A stretch of DNA of 64,000 nucleotides from Sabellastarte sp. h YS-2021 (GCA_964017235.1 OZ024936.1:16034496-16098495), one strand, 5' to 3'; positions 45,593 to 58,313 are shown, numbered from the stretch's first letter. Notes: generated by a model from the sequence alone, not told the origin. Program-made: numbers and translations.

Positions 45593-46222
45593 AAACTGAC
45601 AAATTTTAATTTTATTTTATTAAAAAGCTTCAGATTAGGCACAACAGGGATAAAAAATATCAAAATTATTACAACAACATACATAGTAGTATTAACTTTG
45701 CACTGGACTCAGATATGTAACCACAGTGAATTTCATCTGTGTAATTTAAGTTGCTAATTGTCCGCCACGTATGTCTGCTAATGGGAAATTCTAGTTACTA
45801 ACTAAACACTGATTCAGAAATGGTTAGCATAATTTGGCCACCAGATAGAATTGCTTGCATTAGCCAATGACTAACCAGTCCAGAACTTATGAGTTTCTGA
45901 ATTATAATATCTTTTTTGACGGGAAATATAGGCCAGGAACCAGACTAGAGGAAATACTGACAACATAACATGCTCCATGGACAAAAATGATATGATGGAT
46001 CTTGAGATGCTAGAAAAGTAAAAAATACATGCAAAAACTTTGGGGGTTATTTGCAAATATATGTCATATTTATATTTTAGCATGATATACACTCAGATAA
46101 AACACTTTGAACTGGTACCTTTCAGGTCGTGATTCTAAAGATTGTATAAAGATTGCATAAAAACCTATATTAGGGGATACACAAGAAAATAATTAAATAT
46201 TGGTGCTGACTACTGCTTGAGT
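45593..46222. other. ORP intron, no supported feature
   Basis: AT-rich sequence without recognised elements. 46384-47154 is similar. Confidence 0.4.
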
Positions 46223-46383
46223 CAAAAGTTACAGTTGGGGTTTTATATTCCGTTCAACATCCAGGGTCATATTGGAACAGTTCCTCCCAGCATTGTCACT
46301 TGTGGGAGTCGAACCCACACAGAGATGACATCCTGTGATTAGATGCCAAACTTGCTAAAACCTCTCCGGCCATTGAGTACCTG
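46223..46383 (-). mobile_element. tRNA-derived SINE, family B
   Basis: The + strand shows TTGGGGTTTTATATTCCG, CATCCAGGGTCATATTGG, GGGAGTCGAACCCACACAG (B box complement) and CTCTCCGGCCATTGAG (A box region, decayed). Confidence 0.7.
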
Positions 46384-47154
46384 ACCACTGCTTGGATAAC
46401 CTAATATTCAGTTAAATGTTTCAGCCGTACTAGTTATACCCACCTTGAGAAATATTAATATCACACAATGCTGAGCATTAAGTAATTTAAATCTCTTTCA
46501 TACATATACACAGTAGTGCTGCGATGATGTTTGTAGAAGTTCAATAGTTCACTCATTTACTGCCCTGATTTTGAAGTTCAGTTCAAATGTCTGAAAATCA
46601 GACTTTGCAAAACGTTTAGAAATCACCAAGATCAGACCACATCCTAATGGATCCTATTTTTGGCGATCTATAAAATCTTGGTTTTAATGAAAATAAGGTC
46701 AAATTTATTCAAAATATCCATGGATTTTTACTGGTTTTGAAAACATCATTTCGCTAGATCGAAGTTCACTGGCTTATACAGATATCAAACATTGAACCTG
46801 ACATTCTAAGCGATCTCACAGCACTAATACACAGAGTGATGATCTATATAAGAGTTTTGTTTCAATAACGTTCAGTTTTTGCAAAAAAAAATTCATCACA
46901 ATTGATTGTCTCTAGCTACACTCCATCCTTGTGTTGTTGTTTCCCTGGGTAATCTATTGGCTGTGTGTTGGGACTTAATCAGACAATAGTATCTGACAAG
47001 ATATTGCTGGCTGAGCAATCATGTGTAGAACAACACAATCAGCTATTGTATCATGGTTCTCTAGGATTCACTAATTTGATAAACTTCACTGCACATACAA
47101 ATTTTTATATTCTTAACTTTTACCACTTGTTAGTTCTAAGGCCAAGGTCGAATT

Positions 47155-47270
47155 TCCAGGGGCCGTATTCACGAAAGGTCTTAGCCAAGTCTTAGGCTTA
47201 AGTTGGCTGTATTTTTATACAAAAGTTAAGCCAAAAACTTGGCTAAGACCTTTCGTGAATACGGCCCCAG
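47155..47270. mobile_element. Near-perfect foldback with GGCCGTATTCACGAA ends
   Basis: Arms of about 35 bases (GGCCGTATTCACGAAAGG..., complement at right) are nearly identical, with further AGCCAA pairing inside, so the whole 115 bp can fold on itself. CCAGG lies outside both ends, as at 8436. Confidence 0.8.
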
Positions 47271-47807
47271 GACATTTTCTGTATGACATTGTTGTAGATG
47301 ACTGATGAAGACTTTAGATGAACAGCAATCCTTCGTCAGTCACCAAGCTTTAGTGGGGTGATCAAAAGATCTAACATGGAATGAGGAAGATTTTGTCAAG
47401 GTAATGGCGTACGAACATCTGCCACAGTTGTAAGACTGTCAGCGACTGATGAAGAGTGTGATAAGACAACCCACGAACAATGACAATCAGTAAAGGTTAA
47501 TTCACAGTGATTCTCCCTATCACAAAGACAGTATTGTGGCAGATGTAGACACATTACTAAGACTCTGGATCCTTGAAAACATATTCATTGTCACCCGCAG
47601 TGACATTTCAGATCTTTACAGATTGTCCTACAGATTATGACGACTGATACAAAGACAGATTGGACACATCACTGCGGGTGTACTACAGGCTTGACAGGTT
47701 AACTACAGCACGGGGAGACAATAAAAATAGTATTAAATAATGAATGAAGATAGAATTCAAGATGATAACTGACAATAAATACTTTCAAACATTTAAAATA
47801 TAAACTA

Positions 47808-50362
47808 GTGGATCGCTTGCAAAACAAAGCGATCGTTTTTGCATGGCAAAAACAAAGCGTCCAGAAAAGGAGAAATAATAGCAGCTTAATCATGTAAGAA
47901 AGTTCTGCTTATAGCTCAAAAAAGCCAGAATATAGGAGAAGTGGTTCTTGGGCAGGGTAAATATCTTGGATACAGTGTGTTCCAAAAATTTTGATGAAAT
48001 TGCTGTCTTGCACAGTTAAGAAGACAGAGGCAATTTGGTGTTTTGCACTTTTTGTCATAAATTTGAAAATTGACAATGACCCCCATTTTTGGGAAGGGTA
48101 AATTTTTTGGGGAAAATTGGGTAGTTTGCTTACATATCCAAAGAAATTGCTCTATCTTGCATGGTTAAAGGGAGAGGAGCAATATTGTGTTGTGCATTTT
48201 TGTTGGGAATTAAGGATTGGTAATACATGTGAAATGGCTAGGTGATTAGCGAGATAGGTTGCATAAATATTGAAGAAATTTTTTACTTAAAAGCGGTCCA
48301 AGGCTTGGGTGAAACTTGGTGAAAATTATAATTGGCTAGCAGATCCCATAGCTTCAAAATTTAGTTGCCCATACAAATTTCAACTGGCCATACTCGAGTC
48401 AATATGATAACTATATAATTTGTAGTCCAATTCCTACATCAGTGAATTCTCTCTATGTCACACTGTTTTCGAGATACAAGCATTTTTTGTGATTTGCAAT
48501 TTTTGCAAAAAATTTGAAAATTCAAAATGGCCAGCATTTTTGACGGGACAAATGTTTTTTTGAAAATTGGGCCAGCTATTCAGCAGAGTAACCTTGCGGG
48601 TCAAAAATTTCATTGAAATTGCTCTATTGTTGAAACTTGGAAAGGCTAGTCTTCACAGATAACCTGTGGGTCAAAGATTTTGCCGAATTCGCTCTATCTG
48701 GCAAGATTTTCAGCAGTGTTACACTAAGGGTCAAAAATTTTGTCAAAATCGCTCTCTCTAGCTCGGTTTTCAACATATAAGCATTTTTGAAGAAAATTCA
48801 AAAATTCAAAATGGCCGCCATTTTTGGCAAGTGAAATATTCATTGAAACTTAGAAAGGCTAGTCTTCACAGATGCCCTGTTGGTAAAAAATCGCTCTATC
48901 TCGCACGGTTTTCGACATACAAGCATTTTTGTGTTTTGCAATTGTTGTGAAAAATTCAAAATGGCCGCCATTTTTGGCGGGACAAAAACTTTTTGAAAAC
49001 TGGGTCAGCTACTCAGCAGAGGTACCCTGCGATTTAAAAATTTTGTCAAAATCGCTCTAGCACGGTTTTTAACATACAAGAATTTTTGTGTTTTGCATTT
49101 ATGAAAAAAATTCAAAAATGGCCGCCATTTTTGGTGAGTGAAATATTTGTTTGAAACTTGGAAAGGCTAGTTTTCAAAGATACCTTGTGGGTCAAAAATT
49201 TTGCTGAAATCCCACTAGTAAATTTTTATTTTATGAAGAAAATGGTTTCAAAAAGTACTCATATCACTTAGCACTGTTCTATATGTGTACCTTATGAACC
49301 TATATTTCCACTTTTGTGTTGTGCATTTTTTTTTTGAAAAATTCGAAAATAGAATATGACCCCCATTTCTGGGGAGGAGAACATTTTTGGAAAACTGAAG
49401 ACAGTAGTTTCTTTAGATACCCTGCGGGTCGAAAATTACGACGAAATCGCTCTATCTCACATGGTTAAGTAGAGTTTCTGTCCCATTGCCAATTGCTATT
49501 GCTGATGGTACGCTATGGTGAGGGACAGAGTTCCCATGTAGCTGTTTTCTGTGTAAATGTTTGAACTGTGAGAAATCATTGCAGTTACTTTTAAAAGTCC
49601 TTGTTATGTCCATATACTTGTATCCAGTTCGCAATGCATATGTTGTTCAACTAAACTGCTTTTACAAACCAGGAATTTCTTTTGTAGATAACTTTGTAAC
49701 ATTGAAGGTTTGTTTACATTTATAAAAATAGGTTCAAACATATACATACCAGTTTGATTGGCATGAAATATTAGTGAACAGCACATATATATACCTTAAA
49801 GAATGCAAATAAGACTTTATACTTGTGGTAATATGTGTACAAATATGCTGTTCAAAATTTGCAAAGAAAACAGGTATATGGGGACTCTGCCCCTCGTCAT
49901 TGTGTCCATCAGTTTTTCAATAGCAATTGGCGACGGGACAGAAACTCGGTCTAACGATTAAGGAGATACAAGCACTTTTGTGTTTACTCGTCAAGAAAAT
50001 TGTTGTAAATGCTTAATTAATCATCAATACCTCAGTCATTTTTTAACCTATCCCTGCCAAAATTTAATGTCACCAAGATCTTTAAATGAGGAAGGTATTT
50101 GCTAAATTTCAGGTGGATAGATAAAATGCTTCGTAAGTTATCACCCGAAAAAGGACGTCCCTCATGTGACCTCTCTGATTGGTGAAAATGTCATCGCAGC
50201 ATATTCAAAAAAAATTTCCAGGGCTACTGCATACACCTGCCAAGTATGAAAAGAATCTGCCTTATGGCTGCGAAGCTATTGCAAAAAGAAAATGCGGATC
50301 CGGCAGATCTGGCGGAGTCGCTTCTCCCATATACAAACAAGCGTCCCTCTTGGGACGCTTAA
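47808..50362 (+). mobile_element. Hairpin-capped array element, GCGTCC end type (long copy)
   Basis: 5': perfect hairpin GATCGCTT-gcaaaaca-AAGCGATC (47811-47834), then AAAGCGTCC. 3': AAGCGTCCC-tctt-GGGACGCTT (50339-50360), a perfect 9-bp stem. The interior has many irregular units of about 140-170 bp with GGGTCAAAAATTTTGTC, AAATCGCTCTATCT, CACGGTTTTCGACATACAAG and TTCAAAATGGCCGCCATTTT. The last kilobase has more degenerate units and GTAAGTTATCACCCG. No coding frame. Confidence 0.76.
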
Positions 50363-50835
50363 TTAGATGCACTATGAAGATAAGCAGCAGAGAATTGATG
50401 ATGAAAGAAGAACTTATAAATACTAATGTAGCTTAGAGTACGGGTCATGAGAATTTCAATGTTGCCAGCAGTCATCACTAAGAACTGCCAAGGTGGGACC
50501 TAGGCATAAGGGACATTTCGTGCATCAAATCAGGCTCTAGCTATGGCACATCAAACCTCGAGTTCTAGGTGTAGTTTATAGTCAGTGAAAACTGCTGGGA
50601 TTTAGAAAAAGAAATGACTTCTACACTTACGGCAGCATCCTAGAAATGGCATTTTAACTTACATATGATCTGTACATTGTCTCACACTCAGCAAATGGTC
50701 AAAGTTATAGAGTTTTAGATTCTGTTCAATTACCAGTTGACATTAGCATGAGTAGATAAACATATATCTGTAAATAAAGGGATGGAGGAAAGCATGGCAC
50801 ATCAGTTGGTCGACATTCTGTAGTGGAAAATTTTT

Positions 50836-51798
50836 CATCTGGAGCTGGTTTCACGAAGCTTCCTTTGTTTTTTCCTTCCTCAAGTAAAGAAATGGGGGTT
50901 TTTTAACCTTTGGCGATCCTTTAATCCATCTTACCAAAGATTTTCCCTACAACAAAGGAAGGGAGATTTCCTATATAACCACATTGCTTGGAATTTCCCC
51001 TCCATTACTAATATAACCTTTACATAATTTATTTTAAATATTAAGAGAGTAAATTGCATTTTAGCATTTTAACTATTTTAAACTTGGTACATTAGGTATA
51101 TTTTAATTTTCAGATAGATTATTTGCATTTTTATTTCTTTTGGGAGTTGTTTCCAAAACCTATAACCACAACAATGTTTTTCTTTGAAAATTCACTGTAA
51201 GTACATATGTACTTGTGCTCTTATTTGGTACCTAAATTACCTTATGGAGGCAATGTCCTTATTGTAACTAATAAGGATCAGTAAAGTCAGTAAATCTATA
51301 TTTTACTGTATTTTAATAAATTTTGTAAAATGCAAATTGGTTGTGAGTATATTTTGCAAATTGATACAGTAGGTCACATGACAATTTTTTACTCAAAGTA
51401 AGGGAGGGGCCCTTTATGTTCAAGGAAACTCCATGAATATGTTTCTCACTTCAAAAGTTTGAATATCAATTTTTCAAGAATTAAACAACCAAATTGTATG
51501 AAATAAACATCAAAACATTGTTTGTGGATGTAGGTTTGACAATAATGTATTAAGTTATATATATTTAGGTGGATTCACCTTAAAATGTTCATTAAAGTTA
51601 ATAAACATTCCTTGAAGGACACTTCCTTAAATCTAAGGTAGATCATTAGCTTCCTTGAAATTCAAGGGAGTTTTCAAGGTCTCCTTTAAGGAAGGAGGCT
51701 TTGTGAAACTGAGATTTTTTTTAAAGGAGGGAGAAAATCAAGGAAATCCTAGAATTTCAGGTGACCTTTATTTAAGGAGGCTTCGTGAAACCAGCCCC
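50836..51798. mobile_element. Inverted-repeat element with GCTGGTTTCACGAAG ends
   Basis: The left end GGAGCTGGTTTCACGAAGC is complementary to the right end GCTTCGTGAAACCAGCCCC. The inside repeats AAGGAA/TTCCTT words. The ends recall the GGGGC-GTATTCACGAA elements at 8436 and 47155, but the outer CCAGG pattern is not clear here. 50363-50835 holds nothing recognised. Confidence 0.65.
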
Positions 51799-52006
51799 AG
51801 GTGTTAAAACTATCAAGAGCAAGCAGTATTAATATTTCAACAAATGGAACAAGTGCTTGCAACGGTAAGGTAATGTACTCCACAATGAAAAGTTAAATTG
51901 CAAAGGACTTTAAATAATATTGTCATGAAATGAATGTGACATACTTCACTGGATATGACAACTAGATGATTAGTTATATGCATGTGACGAAAACTGTGAG
52001 AAAGAT

Positions 52007-52225
52007 AGTGGTGGTGGACCAGTTCACGCCCGGGTACCAATTCACGCCCACCCCTAAATTTATCCAAAACAATCACAGTTAAACAATAAATTACAAATGT
52101 AAATAATCCATTTGATGATTATCTATGATGTGGTAAACATATTCTCTATGAAAAATTATAAATCTTCAAGAAAATTGAGGGTGGGCCTGAATTGGTACCC
52201 GGGCGTGAATTGGTCCACCACCACT
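52007..52225. mobile_element. MITE with 44-bp GTGGTGGTGGACC inverted ends
   Basis: The two ends pair over about 44 bases with three mismatches or so (GGACCAGTTCACGCCCGGG / CCCGGGCGTGAATTGGTCC). TA stands outside both termini, as in Tc1/mariner-derived MITEs. No coding sequence. Confidence 0.75.
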
Positions 52226-52226
52226 A

Positions 52227-52454
52227 GTACTGCTCAGCCAGTGAAGTTTGTCACCCCATGCAGTGAAGTTCGTCACCCGCATTTTATGGCAATATTAAAG
52301 AGTTTTTACTGTCCAGTTACGGCAGATATGTATACCTTGCCGTTAAAAGAAGATATTCCATTTCTTTAAATGTGAATATTGCCTGTCCTTGAGCGTTTTT
52401 ACTGCAGGTGACAAACTTCACTGGGATGACGAAATTCACTGGCTGAGCAGTAAA
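52227..52454. mobile_element. MITE with CTGCTCAGCCAGTGAA ends (copy 1)
   Basis: Long imperfect inverted repeats: CTGCTCAGCCAGTGAAGTT at left and TTCACTGGCTGAGCAG at right, with GTCACC words inside. TA flanks both sides. It directly abuts the previous MITE. A second copy is at 56316. Confidence 0.72.
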
Positions 52455-52475
52455 GAATCTGAATAACAAAGTTAG

Positions 52476-52715
52476 ACAAGAAAGTGCATACCTCTGCCAA
52501 GGCATGTCATAATATGGAAATCGCAAAATCCATATTTTTTTTACATCCAGATCACTCTCAAAATGTAATGGTGTCTAAGCTGGACAATGGCCCATCCTCT
52601 GATTTGTTTTTTTTTTCAGGAAGATCCAACCAGGAGTATTTGCTTAATCCTGCTGACAAACAAATGAGCAGACAAACAGACAGTCACAAAAATAACACCT
52701 GCTTGGCAGAGGTAA
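52476..52715 (+). mobile_element. Hairpin-capped short element, CCTCCGCC end type
   Basis: AAGTGCATACCTCTGCCAAGG at the 5' side (left stem eroded), the shared GATCACTCTCAAAATGTAATG and GACAAACAAATGAGC-type body, and the 3' hairpin ACCTGCTTGGCAGAGGT. Confidence 0.62.
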
Positions 52716-55003
52716 CAAAGACATAATATGTAATGTGTGTCTCACCTATGAACTGGCTTCGTTGGTTTAATAACTTTTGTCACAAAATATCCATGTTAAT
52801 TCAGAGCTATCCTGTCATTTTCTACGTTGCCGTGTAATTAATATCACAGTGCTGGAACAATTTACATGGCTCTATCATAAGCCGGAGACATGTTTTGGTA
52901 AAAAATGAAGAAAATTCTAAAACTTTCCAACTAAATCTGACTTGTATTTCCAGTTGATATTATGTAAAAAAAAAGTGTAAACAAACATAAGCATCATTAA
53001 ATCAAAGTGACGCTGCTACAAAACTTAATTGAGAGAAAAACACAGACAAATCCTCGTCACAGGATAGAACTTGATCACCACAAAAACAGTCACATAAACA
53101 ACACACACTGGAAAATCAGTGCAATTAAACTCTCTCAAACAGCCCACTGTTGATTCCGTTACCATAGATATTTAATCAGCTCAAATCACCCTTACTTTGT
53201 CCACAAACACAAACAGCTGTTTAAATCCTATTTGTTTACAGTCTCCTGTTAAGGTTGTGTTGTTTTGTTTTGTTGGGTTTTTTTTTATGGTCACTAATTC
53301 CTGATCAAATATCTCCCCTCCCGTTTTTTCATGTGTTCACACACATAGTATTCTGTATTAAGCCTCCCAAGTCTCTATTGTTACATTGTCTTCTACGCAT
53401 TGTCAACCAAGTTCTTAGGACACAAAAGTCAGTTTTAGAAACAGATTGACAAATATATGGCGAACAAATGTATTAAACCAGCATTAATATCCTGCATGTT
53501 GTAATATGCTTGGGATGTTTTAGAAGTGTATATATCCACAATTTTACACATAATTATACACAATGAGGATAGAGCATCTATTTTCTATGAATTCACAAAG
53601 AAAGGTGGCAAGGATAAGTTAAGTGTGCCTGAGATGGTTGAAGTCACAGTGTACTATAGGTTTGATAGCCATATATGTATATACAGTTCAATAAACAGAA
53701 GCATGTCAAATTTCATCTCCTGTGTGTACTGTGTACTATGTACTATCTGTTTTATATGAGAGCCCAAAACAGACAAATGCCAGTTAGAATATCAAAGAAG
53801 TACTCAATGCCCTTGAACAGGCTCTGTGTCAGCTGACTTTGTGTTTTGAGCTTCAGAGTACCAGGGAAAGTAGAAAAGGACACAAAATTTGTGTACTGCA
53901 AAATTAATGGTATTCAGGGCAAAGTACAAAGTTAACTGCTATGGAAAAAATAGCTGAATATACATTCCAACAAAATGTTGTAAATGCCAGAGTTTTCAAG
54001 TTACAAGTGATTTCCTCAATATGGAAGGTACTGAAAAGTCAAAAAGTAGCTATTACCCACTCAGCTATGGGGATAGACTCTTAAATTATTCACCATGTTG
54101 AAGCTGTGGAAAAAGTAGCTGAACAACATATTTCAACAAAATGCTCTAAATGCAATAATTTTCAAGTTTTAAGTGACTATAAGTGACAAAATAGCTATTG
54201 CTGAGCAATGCAATGAGCTACAGGTCTGCAATTTTAATATCATGTTATAGCTGATCCAAAAGTACGTGAATAACATATTTTGATAAATTACTGACAATGC
54301 AATAATTTTCCAAGTTACAAGCGATTTACTTAACAGTGAGAACCTGTTTTATTTCTTGCATTAGCGAACCAGCGTCGGTATCAGTCACTTTCTGCCCTTG
54401 TCATAATGCTGGCATCATTGCCTATATGTACAGATATTGTAATGCTTTATACCTCCAGGTATTGCCAAACTTCTGTCAGTAAACTTAGCAATACTGTGGT
54501 ATTCTGAGACTTGTATGAACTTTCATGGCTACCCACAGGGAATGCTTTAACTGTTCAAAATCCCTGTGTGTGGGTTTGGAGGGTTTTCATTTGCAGTTAA
54601 AATAGTCGTGGCATCGTTTACAGAAGTCAAAACCGGTTACAGAGGCTTTGAAACAAAACGAAATCCAGTATTTTTATGCTTGTTCTGTGCATTGAAAATT
54701 ATTCGCAGGCGTACATGAGCAAAACTTGCAAATGGAAAGTGGCTTTCGCGAGATATTATTAAGTATATAAAAATGATTTTTACTCAATATAAAGTAAAAT
54801 TGTGACATATTTTATAAAATATGTATATTTTTTGTCGTTTCTATGAAGTATTAGCCATTAGAAAGCCTAAAATAATAACTTTTACAATATTATTAACCGG
54901 TTTCCAAATATTCTTTGCGGATTTCGTTTTTTCTACTAAAACGAAACGATATTCCACATACCGAAAAACCAGGTTAACAACACTAAGTTAAAATGCTTAT
55001 TAC
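52716..55003. other. ORP intron, no supported feature
   Basis: AT-rich. Short open frames lack splice support. A duplicated GAAAAAGTAGCTGAA / TTCAACAAAATG motif near 53950 and 54110 suggests a weak old direct repeat. Confidence 0.4.
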
Positions 55004-55195
55004 CTGTTCTGTGTTGGGGCAAATGGGTACCTCTGCCTCAACTTTGCATTTGACACTCCAGCTTTTTTGAATGCACTCACTGATGACCATAGCGGTTTTT
55101 CTGTCATCTTTCAAAGTCACAAACTGAATCGATACCTCATCAGTAAAGCTTATCCTCCATAGCTTACCCATCTCCCTGCCATCTCTCAGGTCAGC
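55004..55195 (-). CDS. Candidate cassette exon in the ORP intron (or exonised fragment)
   Basis: On the minus strand an acceptor (GACATAGCAG) and a donor (GAACAG|gtaata) bound 192 nt, exactly 64 open codons, phase 0 on both sides. It reads ADLRDGREMGKLWRISF, then FVTLKDDRKTAMVISE and KCKVEAEVPICPNTEQ. The intron it lies in (between 62766-62872 and 43756-43930) is also phase 0, so inclusion would keep the ORP frame between QQEE and VRKQQ. I do not recognise the peptide. It may instead be a fragment of an unrelated gene or transposon. Confidence 0.35.
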
Positions 55196-55276
55196 CTGCT
55201 ATGTCTTGTGATTCTGAATTTTCTCCTTCTTTCTTTATGGATCTTGCACCTTAGAGCCCGTCATCTATGGATATTG

Positions 55277-55446
55277 TCCGTAAGTGGGAAAGCTGGTAGT
55301 TGCTTGCCGTTGGTCGGCAGTTTACAGTACAGAACCCTAGCGAACTATATGTACTGGTTTCCTCTGCCCTTCCAACTACCCGTCGTGATATGACCTGTAC
55401 AGTGTTGAAAGCGACGTAAAAAAACCCCAAATAAACAAACAAACAA
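55277..55446 (+). mobile_element. 5'-truncated SINE family A flanked by a 14-bp target duplication
   Basis: It starts inside the SINE body (GTGGGAAAGCTGGTAG) and ends GCGACGTAAAAAAACCCC with an (AAAC)n tail. ATCTATGGATATTG stands at 55263-55276 and again at 55447-55460. This shows LINE-type retroposition with loss of the tRNA head. Confidence 0.88.
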
Positions 55447-56315
55447 AATCTATGGATATTGAGCGCTATAAGAGTACTGATTACTTAACTAATATGATGG
55501 TAACAAGAAAGAGAGCACCTAAAGGCTTCCATAACTGAGTACTTCAATCTTTTTGTGAACATGTCAATACATCTCCATATGGTACTAATTCATGTTTTCA
55601 TACTCACAATAGTCTATATAGTCTCTTGACCTTGAAGTTTGGGGGAGAGCGGGGGACACGTCAATATTAAAGCTATATGTGCAGTGACTACTTAATATAA
55701 AAACAACACTACTTCATGTCCATATTTAAACCAACTGGGTTTGCACATTCTGTGTATTGCAATAATCATTAAAATTTGTCACAGTACATGGAATTCAACG
55801 TCATACAGACTAAAAGCAGTGCTGAATCATGGGGTATTCTTTGTCAAGTTTGTCATGTTTTTTTTGGTTTTTTTTTTTTTTTTTGAATCAGTGGAAGAAT
55901 ACTTATCTCATCTGTGTCAGAACATTAATGATTTTTAACACTGTTTTTTTGGCAATTTAAATTTGTGGCGAATTTTACACGCAGTAGCAAAATTTCATAT
56001 GCCTTACTCTATGGGCAAAAGTTCTGTTGTCATGCTTCTGATAACCTTCCTACAATGTTATGTTGTTAACTCAAGTGAAACTGGTGTCACAAATGTTGAC
56101 TTAAGTAAGACAGAATTAACACAAGGCATAGCCTACCCAATACACGAATGTGCAACATGCAAGGCCAAAAGATATAAGACATATGTTAACCATTTGTTAG
56201 CAGTAGTATTGCAAGGTATCATCTGACTAAAAAATAAACATCTATGTATTTATTTATTAAATCGTTTAATGAGTTGGGGCTTAGTTGCCATCAGTGACAG
56301 ATTTGTAACCCTACT

Positions 56316-56516
56316 GCTCGGCCAGTAAAGTTCGTCACCCCAGTGAAGTTTGTTACCTGCATTTAATGACAATATTGAAGAGTTTGTACTGTGAACTTTC
56401 GGCATACATGTATACCTTGCTGCTGAAAGCACCTATTTTGTTTATTTAAACATGAAAATTTCCTGTCCTTGAGTGTTTTTACGGCAGGTGACGAACTAAT
56501 CACTGGCTGAAGATAT
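56316..56516. mobile_element. MITE with CTGCTCAGCCAGTGAA ends (copy 2)
   Basis: CTGCTCGGCCAGTAAAG at left, ATCACTGGCTGA at right; the interior matches 52227-52454 (GTATACCTTGC, CCTGTCCTTGAG). More decayed than copy 1. Confidence 0.68.
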
Positions 56517-56659
56517 CATATATATCTTGTTTACCACTTATCATTAACAATAATTAACAGTAAGTTCCTAGACAAATTACCGAGTTTTTTTATGTGAAAC
56601 TAAACTGTATGATACTGGGATTCACATGACAAAATAGACTCCATAAGAGAAATAAGAGT

Positions 56660-56911
56660 ACACTCTGATAGAATTTCTACCTCTGTCAAAGACCCAATGC
56701 CTCCAATGTTGCCAAATAGCAATGATAAAAGAATCCTATAAAAAATTCCTGGATATTCCCTGAAATCAACTCATTATTCTGTTCCCTGTGCCATTGTTGA
56801 AATTTCCTGAAAATTTCATCAAAATATGTCCAAAACTTTTCGAGTTATTTCTAGCAAACAGACAAACAAACGCACACTACTACAAAACAACATCCTCCTT
56901 GGTAGAGTTAA
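56660..56911 (+). mobile_element. Hairpin-capped short element, CCTCCGCC end type (old)
   Basis: TTTCTACCTCTGTCAAAG near the start. The 3' part is well kept: AAATTTCATCAAAATATGTCC, CTTTTCGAGTTATTTCTAGC, AACAGACAAACAAACGC and CATCCTCCTTGGTAGAGTTAA. Confidence 0.6.
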
Positions 56912-57597
56912 TGGAAATCTTTCCAAGAGGACAGTCACCGAGATGGGTGTGGAATCCTGGAATTTTAATTATCCAAACGGCAGGAACTAAACCCAATACA
57001 CTCACTAATCCCCAATGAACACAATACATTATACCTTGTCACAGTCAGACATTTGATCTCTTTTTTTCAAATTTTCTAGGCCACACCAAATGAATTCTGT
57101 TTTACATGCTATTAAATCTTTAAAGTTTGAATTTGTAAAAAGTTTTTATTATTTAGAAAAGTACTTGCCACACAGTACAGTATTGGTGAAATAGTACTCA
57201 AGTACTTTTCTCAACAAAATTCTGTAATTAATTAATAGATAAATAGTTAATAAATAATAATAATTAATAAATACGAATCATTATTACTTATAATTAATCA
57301 TTTTAATCATTATTTTTAAAAACTGCAAAGAGTTATTTTGATATATCATTTGATGATTCAAAGCTATAATGTAATGTTTTTAATATGAAAATGTCAAGAT
57401 GACTGTTTTAAATATGTTACACGAAGTAACATGCTGGTCAATTATGAGGTTTAGTTTAGTTGTAACATGGTACGAGTCACAGCTTGAAAACCAGTCAATT
57501 TCAATATGTATTGATGCAGATCAAAATTAATTGTTTTCAAACTTTGTAAATAATAGTGAGGAATGGGGTTGAACTGCGGGCAAAGTCTATCAAAATC

Positions 57598-58136
57598 AAT
57601 AAATTTCAAGTGTCGTGGTCGGTGTTCAGCGAGTTTTTATTGAATGATCCAGGAATAAATTAATTCTCAAAATGTAAAAATAACTCAATATCTGTATAAA
57701 TAAGGTAATGTCTGATTGCTTAATTCAGTACCTAAATAGTATCCTAAATCCTAATAATTTCATAATCATTTAATCATTATTATGATTGTACTTGTATGCT
57801 TTGTTTTTGTTTTAATATAAAAAAAAAAAAAAAAAAAAATATTGCACTAATTTATTGCTTATTAATGTGTAATTGACATTATCTTGCACAAATATATAAT
57901 CTTCAATATGAACCATACATGCTAATATAAGTTCTAATTTGTATCTATGTTGTAGTCATATTATGTATTCCGTATGAGTCCTTACGGGGCAGCCTCGATA
58001 AGCTTGGCTTCAGTTGTTTCCATTTCATAAGTTTCTGTTCATAGTCAATGTTCTTGGTACTATAATGTACATTGTTATAGTGTAATTGTATATACAGAAA
58101 TGAAATAAACTTATATCTATCTAAAAAAAAAAAAAA
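57598..58136 (+). mobile_element. PolyA retroposon with 16-bp target duplication
   Basis: AAAGTCTATCAAAATC occurs at 57582-57597 and 58137-58152. Between them is about 540 bp ending in AAATAAAC (signal near 58103) and an A tail. An internal A run (about 57818-57838) may mark an older tail or a composite transcript. CCTTACGGGGCAGCCTCG near 57980 resembles the 3' region of some LINEs. No protein frame. Confidence 0.82.
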
Positions 58137-58313
58137 AAAGTCTATCAAAATCCCTCCACAGATTCAGACATACTGGGTGATGCCTAATGGTGCTCTAAGT
58201 GAATGTAGTTAAAATATCCATTACAGTTCCTGTCTCCTATGTTTCCCTGTCACTGGTGTATCAATCTTAGGAGAACACCATTCCAGCATGAAGAACCTCA
58301 TGTGGTTAGGATT

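Noticed and set aside
52007-52454. A single large element covering both adjacent inverted repeats
   Set aside because: Each has its own complementary ends and TA flanks, and the second occurs alone at 56316.
53255-53759. Small hydrophobic open frames near 53255 and 53526
   Set aside because: No recognised motif, no supporting splice sites, AT-rich composition; chance frames are expected at this length.
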